Shown piece after piece: positions 1 to 5,220 of a DNA stretch of 5,220 nt. Origin of the DNA: Cryomorphaceae bacterium (GTDB lineage: Bacteria; Bacteroidota; Bacteroidia; Flavobacteriales; Schleiferiaceae); contig DLWR01000175.1 in assembly GCA_003444795.1 (NCBI GenBank), forward strand, positions 1 through 5,220, read 5' to 3'. Position 1 is the first letter of the stretch. Each line of letters opens with the position of its first letter. A program made the translations under genes and the position numbers. The notes under the pieces were generated by a model, which was not told the origin of the DNA, did not search any database, and worked only from the letters and a program-made list of their open reading frames with translations.

Positions 1-429
1 AAGGAGAGCCCTGAATTCCGAACGGACTTCAAGCTGGAGGGCCTGGAAAAGCAATTGGACAACTTAGAGCGAAACGTCAAATTTGACCTCTTCGTGCACG
101 TTTTTCAATTTGCGGACATGGATGAACTGAACTGGGCCATGAAGCGCTGGCTTCCCGACTTCATGGACGGGGCCTCCATTCGGCCTGGCCGTGATACCCG
201 TACCGTCGAACATGTAGATCCCACCATCGTGGTCATTGACGGAACCACCATTTCTGTCCTCACCTTGCCCTGCCCTCAATTCAGTGTGGAATACTTCCGC
301 AACTGGCGCAGTAAAATGCTCACCTACTTCGGTAGCCCTACGGCTGTGATGATTGAGGTCGCGGGCTGCGAGGGGCCCCTAATGTGGACCAAGAATGCGC
401 CGGACCCCAAAGATCGGACTTGGAAATAA
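1..429 (+). CDS. Hypothetical protein, 3' portion (5' end outside window)
   Basis: The frame is open from the first base and ends at TAA (427-429), giving 142 residues. The first in-frame ATG is at 118, inside what reads as normal protein, and the TTG at 55 has nothing to recommend it as a start, so the gene begins to the left of the window. I do not recognise the family. The visible part starts with a charged stretch likely to be helical (KLEGLEKQLDNLERN, residues 12-26). A mixed region follows with beta-like segments (TIVVIDGTTISVLTLP, roughly residues 76-91; TAVMIEVAG, about 114-122) and ends in a polar tail. There is no membrane segment in the visible part. G/C-rich third codon positions and sensible composition argue that it is real. 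It converges on the minus-strand ATPase gene and its last 92 bp overlap that gene's 3' end. Function unknown. Confidence 0.72.
   Translation, partial: KESPEFRTDFKLEGLEKQLDNLERNVKFDLFVHVFQFADMDELNWAMKRWLPDFMDGASIRPGRDTRTVEHVDPTIVVIDGTTISVLTLPCPQFSVEYFRNWRSKMLTYFGSPTAVMIEVAGCEGPLMWTKNAPDPKDRTWK
338..429. other. Convergent 3' overlap of two coding regions
   Basis: The last 92 bp of the plus-strand hypothetical gene are also the last 92 bp of the minus-strand comM gene, in opposite orientation. Judged against the usual ComM C-terminus, recognisable homology ends near I441 (bases 427-425), at the stop codon of the plus-strand gene. The remaining 28 residues of the ATPase (442-469) are encoded wholly antisense to that gene. 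The two transcripts would share complementary 3' ends, and there is no room for a separate intergenic terminator. Confidence 0.85.
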
Positions 430-1747
430 GGCCCTGATTCGACCAATGCCAATGCGCGGCCAGTCGAATATGCCTCGGCTGTACCCCAACACTTTCCTCT
501 AAATCGGCCATCGTCCTAGCCACCCGCAAGACCGCGTGCACGGAGCGCTCGCCCATACCGGTGCGTTGTTGCCACAGCCGGAGATCCGTCCAGGCGGCCT
601 CCTGAACCAGCAGTGCTTTCCCGAGGGAATCAGCCGGTAATTGACCATTTAAGCCTAGCCCTCTTTTTGATTGCATTGCGCGTGCTCGTTTCAGGCGGTG
701 CCTAACTTCAGACCACACTACGGACTCGTCGCTGGGATCAGCTTGCACATAGGCATAGAGTTGAAAGCGGTCCAAGAATGGTCCCGAAAACCGGCGCTGA
801 TAGGCTTGAATTCGACCAGGCGGACAGGTACAAGGCCGCGATGCATGACCTTGGAAGCCGCACGGACAGGGATTGCTGGCAGCAATGTAGAGGGTGGAAC
901 ACTGTGCCTCTTCTAGAGGTTTTCGAAGTGCCTCCAAAGCTTTGAGGGGCCACTCCCCTACCTCATCCAAAAAGAGGCAGCCACCTTCCGTCCGTTCGAG
1001 CCAACTCCCTATGGGTACATGGGCGCTGCGTGGGGGCATAGGCTCGAGAAATTGACCCCCTTCACATGTTACATCCAAGAGTTTCCACCAAAGGCGAGCC
1101 ATTTGCGTCTTCCCCGTACCTGGTGGTCCCATGAGAAAGCAAGGATGGGCCCCTGCGGCTACCACCAAAAAGAACCATTGAAGGTCCTCAGAAAGCCGGA
1201 GATCCGGCCAAATTATTTCCTTTTTCTGAACCGAAGCCCCCTGATCACGGCGCATCCCATGATGCAAGAAGTTTTGAATGTCTTGAAGCGTTCCCACCCC
1301 AACCACAGCATTGTTGCCCGAAAAATGGCGCTTCCATTCCATGGGCACGAGGTGGAACCTGCTGGAGGCGGGCCAAGATTCGGGAAGCACATCGCCGGGA
1401 ACAGGAAGAATCTTCCCAAAGAGATCGACAGACCCATACAGGGAATAGACTTCCTGGACGCGAATCGGCCATTGCCGGCTCCCCACTAACACGGCAACGG
1501 AAAGAGCCGCATCGCTGCCCGCATGGAGATCCGCTGGTGGTTGTGTTAGCACCGTAATGCGCTTTCCAGGCCATTTCCACCCGAAGGTTCGGAATGCCGC
1601 GTGCAACCGCTGAGGAATTTGGTGGCCATCGCGTCGGCCCACCCATTGGAACTTATAACCTGGCTCCATGCTCACTTGGAGCTGCACCCATTGGTTATTT
1701 CTTGACCAGGTTGAGAATTCTAGTACCATGGCAGCAAGTTGCCACAT
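338..1747 (-). CDS. comM: ComM/YifB-family Mg-chelatase-like AAA+ ATPase, shortened core
   Basis: 469 residues, against about 500-515 for usual ComM/YifB. An N-terminal ChlI/Lon-S5-like domain (about 1-110; PGKRITV at 60-66, PPADL at 70-74) precedes the AAA+ core: Walker A GPPGTGKT (207-214), Walker B CLFLDE (257-262), sensor-1 Asn292 in SNPCPCG, the cysteine group C294/C296/C306/C308, the arginine-finger region FSGPFLDRF (320-328) and sensor-2 R401 before VLRVARTMADLEE. Known ComM is a hexameric branch-migration helicase that helps integrate DNA taken up in natural transformation; that role is inferred here. Oddities: Walker A to B is short (K213-D261), the pre-sensor-1 hairpin is missing, and about 28 residues follow the usual end. 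The start is ATG 1747, because an in-frame TAA lies two codons upstream; M7 (ATG 1729) is also possible. It is the last gene of the minus-strand cluster. Rich in Trp (22). Could be a divergent paralogue rather than the sole ComM. Confidence 0.88.
   Translation of the reverse strand: MWQLAAMVLEFSTWSRNNQWVQLQVSMEPGYKFQWVGRRDGHQIPQRLHAAFRTFGWKWPGKRITVLTQPPADLHAGSDAALSVAVLVGSRQWPIRVQEVYSLYGSVDLFGKILPVPGDVLPESWPASSRFHLVPMEWKRHFSGNNAVVGVGTLQDIQNFLHHGMRRDQGASVQKKEIIWPDLRLSEDLQWFFLVVAAGAHPCFLMGPPGTGKTQMARLWWKLLDVTCEGGQFLEPMPPRSAHVPIGSWLERTEGGCLFLDEVGEWPLKALEALRKPLEEAQCSTLYIAASNPCPCGFQGHASRPCTCPPGRIQAYQRRFSGPFLDRFQLYAYVQADPSDESVVWSEVRHRLKRARAMQSKRGLGLNGQLPADSLGKALLVQEAAWTDLRLWQQRTGMGERSVHAVLRVARTMADLEESVGVQPRHIRLAAHWHWSNQGLISKSDLWGPAHSWSTLGAPRSPRPQSSQP
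437..469. other. Inverted repeat just after the plus-strand stop codon
   Basis: ATTCGAC (437-443) is matched by its exact complement GTCGAAT (463-469), and GCC (448-450) can pair with GGC (458-460) inside it, leaving a 7-nt loop. It starts 8 nt after the stop of the plus-strand gene, where a terminator would be expected, but it lacks a T-run on the plus-strand side and lies inside the comM coding region. It may form an attenuating or bidirectional terminator-like structure, or be chance. Confidence 0.25.
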
Positions 1748-1785
1748 TCTTTACGCCTCAATCGTCTTCGGCTGGGTACAAATGA

Positions 1786-2187
1786 TTAGTCCTCCCAGAT
1801 GCCCCAGGATTCGGCCAATTCTGTGTTTAGAAATAAGTAGGATAGCCAGTTTAAATCCTTGCCTTGGTAGAGTGAAAGGCCCAATGCATGGATGGGGTAT
1901 TCGGTATCTGTTGTGACACTCTTGAGGACCCAAATGCCGTTGCGTAAAAGCATCGCCCCCATGTCCAGATCTTCCCCCGGAATGGGCTCAAACTCAACGA
2001 TGTCCCCGGAATAGAGGTGGGTGTTGTTTCGGTCTTTCAAGCCTGTCCATGCATCCTGCGCCGCATGTGGAATAGGCTCCCCATTCCACCAAAAACTATC
2101 CTTGGAATAAAAATGCGTGCTTCCTACCACGCGGAGGTAGCCCACAATATGTTCGCCTTGACGTAAACGGTACCGCAATTCTTGCAT
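1786..2187 (-). CDS. YopX-domain protein
   Basis: 133 residues. The start is ATG 2187, 4 nt after the TAG of the glycosyltransferase gene. A longer open frame reaches 2529, but it is an out-of-frame reading of that gene with an Arg/Trp-rich, non-protein-like sequence, so I reject the longer start. The N-terminus MQELRYRL resembles the MREIKFR opening of YopX proteins. The family's hallmark follows at residues 48-67: TGLKDRN, then LYSGDIVEFE, matching the TGLKDKNGKEIYEGDIV type. Next come a beta-rich middle (GAMLLRNGIWVLKS, 77-90) and an ending with NTEL (121-124), which may correspond to the usual NPEL. There is no signal peptide or membrane segment, so it is presumably cytoplasmic. YopX proteins are small, mostly phage-borne and of unknown biochemical function. 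Here the gene sits between glycosyltransferase and ATPase genes with no other phage genes in sight. The family call is from motif memory only. Confidence 0.78.
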   Translation of the reverse strand: MQELRYRLRQGEHIVGYLRVVGSTHFYSKDSFWWNGEPIPHAAQDAWTGLKDRNNTHLYSGDIVEFEPIPGEDLDMGAMLLRNGIWVLKSVTTDTEYPIHALGLSLYQGKDLNWLSYLFLNTELAESWGIWED

Positions 2188-2191
2188 GACC

Positions 2192-3169
2192 CTACAACGC
2201 GTGCAGGGGCAAATCGGTTCGAGCCACCTTCGCAATGGCTTTTTGAATTTGAGCCAACGGAATCTGATGGCAGGCAAAATCGCCCCGCGAACACTTTGAC
2301 GTGCCGTAAATAGAGCAGGGCGAACAGGACAGTCCGCTGGATTGCACATGCTCTTGTTCTCCAGGGTGTACCGGTACAAAACCTGCTTCGGGTGCCGTTC
2401 CCATCCACACCGTGACCGAAGGGGTTCCGTGCAACGCCGCCAAATGTTGATTGGCCGAATCCATGACCACGGCAACTGCCGCTTCCGCCCATAGCGAGGC
2501 CTCTTGATCAGGTCGCGCGAAAAGGACATTGGGTCCGTTCCACCCGTCTATTTCTGAAAAATGTCCCATGAGGACTACCGTCCCTCCTAGCCCCTGCCAC
2601 CAGGCAGCCAATGCATAGGCCGTTTCAAGTGGGATTCGCTTGCTCTCATGCGCCGCAAAAGGGGCTAGGAGAAGGGTTGAGCTCAAAGGTCTGGAAGCGT
2701 TTGGGAGCGCTATGGGCCATTCAATCGGAAAACCTGCTTGGGCAAATGCGTTCGCATAGCTCTCCTGCACCAAAGGAAGTTTTTGGACGTTTTTCGCCAA
2801 AAAGGCTTTTCGGAGAGCACGGTGCTTTTCGAGTTTTCCCACGCGAGCGCCAAACCTCGCCGCAAGCCACGTACCACTCATTGATCGCAGATGCGCATGA
2901 GCATCCACCCATGCCTCCGGATAGGTACTGCGCAACCAGCCCCACCAGAACAGAAAGAGAGAAACTGGAGAAGCATAGGCGTCGTCTACATCAAGCCCCA
3001 CTTTTTCTATACCAGGATGGTCGGGCAAGTGTTCCAGAAAGGCCGGGCGCGTAAAGAAGGTAATCTTGTAGTCTGGATAGCTTTGGGCCACTTGGCAAAG
3101 AACCGGCCACAGAAGGGCGACATCTCCCAACGCGGAAAATCGAACGATAGCAATCCGCTTTTCAGCCAT
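2192..3169 (-). CDS. Glycosyltransferase family 9 (heptosyltransferase-like)
   Basis: 325 residues, a normal length for GT9. Family members are GT-B-fold enzymes that move a sugar, classically ADP-heptose, onto the lipopolysaccharide core on the cytoplasmic side of the inner membrane. Visible signatures are the N-terminal IVRFSALGDVALLWPVL (8-24), with the family's SALGDV loop; YPDYKITFFTRP (31-42); LLLAPFAAHESKRIP (166-180), equivalent to the nucleotide-sugar-facing loop with its KRWP-like end; and VMDSANQHLAALHGTP (235-250), equivalent to the D-[ST]-x-x-x-H-[IL]-A-A signature. The C-terminus carries four cysteines (C282, C285, C293, C300), as in many GT9 proteins. The start at 3169 follows the DUF4254 stop by 2 nt, which suggests coupled translation. 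The donor sugar and acceptor cannot be told from sequence, so I give no waa/rfa symbol. The family call is firm; heptosyl specificity is only a guess. Confidence 0.92.
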   Translation of the reverse strand: MAEKRIAIVRFSALGDVALLWPVLCQVAQSYPDYKITFFTRPAFLEHLPDHPGIEKVGLDVDDAYASPVSLFLFWWGWLRSTYPEAWVDAHAHLRSMSGTWLAARFGARVGKLEKHRALRKAFLAKNVQKLPLVQESYANAFAQAGFPIEWPIALPNASRPLSSTLLLAPFAAHESKRIPLETAYALAAWWQGLGGTVVLMGHFSEIDGWNGPNVLFARPDQEASLWAEAAVAVVMDSANQHLAALHGTPSVTVWMGTAPEAGFVPVHPGEQEHVQSSGLSCSPCSIYGTSKCSRGDFACHQIPLAQIQKAIAKVARTDLPLHAL

Positions 3170-3171
3170 GC

Positions 3172-3768
3172 TTAGCTAACGCCGTAGAGCGCGGGATTGG
3201 TATCCGGATCGTTGTACAATTTGTGCTGCGCATAGGGTTGATAGCGCACTTTTCCGGCCTGAATATCCTTTATGAATTGATCCACTGCCCCGGCGAGTTG
3301 TTGGTTTTGTTGCTGCAAAACTTCAAGTCGTGAAACCGCACTGGCAGGTCCGCCTTCGCGTGTTGCCTCAATTTCCATGTGGTAGAGTTTCAACTGCAAA
3401 ATGCAAAGGCGGTCTAAGGCCCATCCCAAGGATTCTGTGCGAAGTTCTGAGGCGGTTTCCGTCGACACAGGTTGCAAAAATCCTTGCAAGCGGACGTCCA
3501 TGGCTTCCACGGCATTAGTGCGGGATTGGTTTAAGGCGTCAATTCTGCGCTTGAGCGCCAGGACGGCCGAGCCTTCCAAATTGGGTCGTCGGATTTCATC
3601 TTCCAAATGCCATTGCACCGTATCGATCCAGCACTTTTCAAAAAGGAATTGGGTCCAAGCATTTGCCCCTTCCAGCTGGGGGCATACAGGATCTAACAGG
3701 TCCTGGGCATGGTATGCCACGATGGCTTGCCCAAAGATGTCTGCTATATCCGCTGCCTTTAGAACCAT
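3172..3768 (-). CDS. DUF4254 domain protein
   Basis: 198 residues, the usual size for DUF4254 proteins and covered by the domain from end to end. Recognisable conserved blocks are KCWIDTVQWHLEDEIRRP (45-62), RRIDALNQSRTNAVEAMD (74-91), a Trp/Asp/Arg-rich helix at 112-132 (LGWALDRL, then LYHME), a Gln-rich probable coiled-coil or helical stretch at 145-170, and the C-terminal LYNDPDTNPALYG (184-196). The composition suggests an all-helical soluble protein; there is no signal peptide or membrane helix. The biochemical function is unknown. I recall the family as mainly in Bacteroidota and often beside family 9 glycosyltransferases, as here, which suggests a partner role in surface-glycan synthesis. 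ATG 3768 lies one base after the TGA of the dsbD gene, and no Shine-Dalgarno sequence is visible, so translation probably depends on the upstream gene. Confidence 0.9.
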   Translation of the reverse strand: MVLKAADIADIFGQAIVAYHAQDLLDPVCPQLEGANAWTQFLFEKCWIDTVQWHLEDEIRRPNLEGSAVLALKRRIDALNQSRTNAVEAMDVRLQGFLQPVSTETASELRTESLGWALDRLCILQLKLYHMEIEATREGGPASAVSRLEVLQQQNQQLAGAVDQFIKDIQAGKVRYQPYAQHKLYNDPDTNPALYGVS

Positions 3769-3769
3769 A

Positions 3770-5220
3770 TCAGTGTCGGCTGTGGTATGCTTGAATGCCC
3801 TCCTTCAACCAAGCGGTGAATTTGGCCACGTCGGGATCCCAAGCGGCGAATCCATTCAAGGGGGTCCAATCGCCATGGGGATCTACGATGACGTAGTAGG
3901 GCTGTGCATTGGCGCCATAGGTAGTAGCTTCAAAATCGCTCCACTTTTGGCCCACGCGCTTGATTTTTCGACCGGCCGCATTGGTGTACTGTTCGGATTC
4001 GGGGAGCTCCACAAACTCATCCACATACAAAGAGACCAGAACCACCTCTTCCAGAAGCATGCGATGTACCTCTGGATCCACCCAAACTTGCTCTTCCATC
4101 TTTCGGCAGTTTACGCATCCCCAGCCTGTAAAGTCAAACATGATGGGCTTGTTGACTTGCTTGGCATAGGCCTTAGCATCCTCCAAACTATTGAAACAGG
4201 GAAGGCCTTCGGGACATGCCGTGCCGGTATACCCTGAACCCGCAGCTTCAGCACCACCCCCTAGGTAGGCACCGCCGGGAGACTCGGCGTAATGTGCGGG
4301 AGGCGGGAATCCGGCTACTAATCGGACTGGCGCTCCAAAGGTGCCGGGAAGTAGGTAAAAAGCCAAAATGAAAAAGACCGTTCCAAAGAGCATTCGCGGC
4401 ACGCTCAAGGTTTCGACTTTGTCGTCGTGGGGCATTCGGAACGCGCCAAAGAGGTAGAAGGCAATCAAGAAGGCGATAGCGGTCCAAATGGCCAAGAAAA
4501 GCTCGCGGTTCACCCAATGTGCCTGGCACGTCATGTCTGCCGTGGAGAGGAATTTCAAGGCAAAGGCCAATTCCAAGAAACCAAGAACGACTTTCACCGT
4601 GTTCATCCATCCGCCTGATTTGGGCAGCGATTGCAACCAGCTTGGGAAGGCGGCAAAGAGCATAAAGGGAAGGCTCAAAGCGAACGAAAATCCAAACATG
4701 CCCATGGCTGGACCGAGCAATTCCCCACTTTGGCTAGCCCGAACCAACAAGGAGCCAATCAGGGGGCCCGTGCAGCTGAAGGACACGAGTGCCAACGTAA
4801 ACGCCATAAAGAACACGCCGATTAAGCCTCCTTTTTGCGAAAGATTATCCGAGCCATCCACCCACTTGCTCGGCAAGGTGATTTCAAATGCCCCAAAGAA
4901 ACTGAAGGCAAAAACCACGAAGAGGGCAAAGAAAAAGAGGTTGAACCACGGGTGAGTCGCCATGGCATTGAGCGCATCTGGACCCGCGATCAAGGTGATC
5001 AATAGACCCAATGCCACGTAGATGACATTGATGCTAATGCCGTAGGTGATGGCCTTAGACAGCCCCTCCGCACGGGTCTTGCTCTGCTTCAAGAAAAAGC
5101 TCACCGTCAAAGGAATCATGGGGAAGATACAGGGCATTAGCAAGGCAAGGAAGCCCCAGCCCATGCCTTCGAGAAATATACCCCAATGCCCTTGCTTCAT
5201 TTCTGTTTCATCGGCAGGAG
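3770..5220 (-). CDS. dsbD: DsbD-family thiol:disulfide interchange protein (N-terminal domain outside window)
   Basis: Carries electrons from cytoplasmic thioredoxin across the inner membrane to periplasmic thiol proteins. The frame stays open past Met 5200 to the right edge, reading PADETE just before that Met, and no Shine-Dalgarno precedes it. Typical DsbD proteins have a periplasmic N-terminal domain, so the true start is probably upstream and Met 5200 internal. Numbering from that Met, the central part has about eight membrane helices (about 8-284) with the two membrane cysteines C24 (MPCIFPM) and C143 (SFSCTGP). A Gly/Ala-rich linker (305-323) follows, then a periplasmic thioredoxin-like domain with CVNC (362-365) and cis-Pro434 (NAQPYY). 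Two further cysteines, C329 and C335, lie between linker and domain. The TGA is one base from the DUF4254 ATG. In some bacteria such proteins also serve cytochrome c maturation or copper resistance; nothing here decides between these roles. Confidence 0.93.
   Translation of the reverse strand, partial: PADETEMKQGHWGIFLEGMGWGFLALLMPCIFPMIPLTVSFFLKQSKTRAEGLSKAITYGISINVIYVALGLLITLIAGPDALNAMATHPWFNLFFFALFVVFAFSFFGAFEITLPSKWVDGSDNLSQKGGLIGVFFMAFTLALVSFSCTGPLIGSLLVRASQSGELLGPAMGMFGFSFALSLPFMLFAAFPSWLQSLPKSGGWMNTVKVVLGFLELAFALKFLSTADMTCQAHWVNRELFLAIWTAIAFLIAFYLFGAFRMPHDDKVETLSVPRMLFGTVFFILAFYLLPGTFGAPVRLVAGFPPPAHYAESPGGAYLGGGAEAAGSGYTGTACPEGLPCFNSLEDAKAYAKQVNKPIMFDFTGWGCVNCRKMEEQVWVDPEVHRMLLEEVVLVSLYVDEFVELPESEQYTNAAGRKIKRVGQKWSDFEATTYGANAQPYYVIVDPHGDWTPLNGFAAWDPDVAKFTAWLKEGIQAYHSRH

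Larger units (their letters stand above)
338..5220 (-). other. Probable five-gene operon
   Basis: The dsbD, DUF4254, GT9, YopX-domain and comM genes all lie on the minus strand with gaps of 1, 2, 4 and 38 nt. This spacing strongly suggests one transcript with translational coupling over the first four genes. No promoter is visible inside; the only gap long enough to consider is 1748-1785. The promoter must therefore lie beyond the right edge. Weak purine patches occur before the YopX and comM starts (AGGG and GAGG on the minus strand), but no good Shine-Dalgarno sequence precedes any of the internal starts, which fits Bacteroidota. Confidence 0.75.

Noticed and set aside
1..6. AAGGAG at the left edge as a Shine-Dalgarno sequence
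   Set aside because: No in-frame ATG follows at a usable distance, and the bases read through as codons of an open frame. Shine-Dalgarno sites are also not seen elsewhere in the window.
1019..1489. Plus-strand open frame of 156 codons
   Set aside because: Antisense to the ATPase core of comM, whose catalytic motifs are intact; no protein-like features.
1748..1785. Possible internal promoter for comM in the 38-nt gap
   Set aside because: The minus strand has a TTTG after the YopX stop, but not a proper TAnnTTTG with a matching upstream TTG element. The gap is too short to hold a convincing promoter.
2188..2529. Longer start for the YopX-domain gene (ATG 2529, adding 114 residues)
   Set aside because: This part is an out-of-frame reading of the well-supported GT9 gene. 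The sequence is Arg/Trp/Pro-rich and unlike YopX N-termini, while the ATG at 2187 sits right after the GT9 stop and matches the family's beginning.
3401..4237. Plus-strand open frame of 278 codons
   Set aside because: It lies antisense across the DUF4254/dsbD junction, both firmly identified. It shows no recognisable domain and has shadow-type composition rich in Ser, Cys and His.
338..5220. A new defence or mobile system suggested by an AAA+ ATPase beside a phage-type YopX gene
   Set aside because: The ATPase is clearly of the ComM family and the rest of the cluster is DsbD and surface-glycan genes. No nuclease, integrase, transposase, repeat array or reverse transcriptase is present.

Overview
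The window looks like chromosomal DNA of a member of the Bacteroidota, most likely a Flavobacteriales-type lineage with unusually balanced base composition. The grounds are the DsbD-family protein, whose membrane part reads like flavobacterial DsbD; the DUF4254 gene beside a family 9 glycosyltransferase, a pairing I associate with Bacteroidota; and the lack of convincing Shine-Dalgarno sequences before the internal starts. The phylum is inferred from protein resemblance and no marker gene is present.

Layout: five genes on the minus strand run from the right edge to position 338. In transcription order they are a DsbD-type thiol-disulfide transporter (5' end outside the window), a DUF4254 protein, a glycosyltransferase family 9 (heptosyltransferase-like) protein, a small YopX-domain protein and a ComM/YifB-family AAA+ ATPase. 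The gaps are 1, 2, 4 and 38 nt, so this is very probably one transcription unit whose promoter lies beyond 5220. At the left edge a single plus-strand gene of unknown function (5' end outside the window) converges on the ATPase gene and overlaps its 3' end by 92 bp. No stretch over 40 bp is left without a gene.

Functionally, DsbD moves reducing power across the inner membrane. The GT9/DUF4254 pair probably acts in lipopolysaccharide or cell-surface glycan assembly. ComM-type ATPases are branch-migration motors of natural transformation. The YopX-domain protein is of unknown function and its family is mostly seen in phages. Grouping these jobs in one operon looks like loose housekeeping clustering rather than a single pathway.

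The points most worth a second look are the ComM homologue, which keeps the catalytic motifs but has lost much of the helix-2 insert and the pre-sensor-1 hairpin; its C-terminal tail, read antisense to the neighbouring gene; and the YopX-domain gene inside a non-phage operon. I see no RNA gene, CRISPR array, insertion sequence or clear new defence system.
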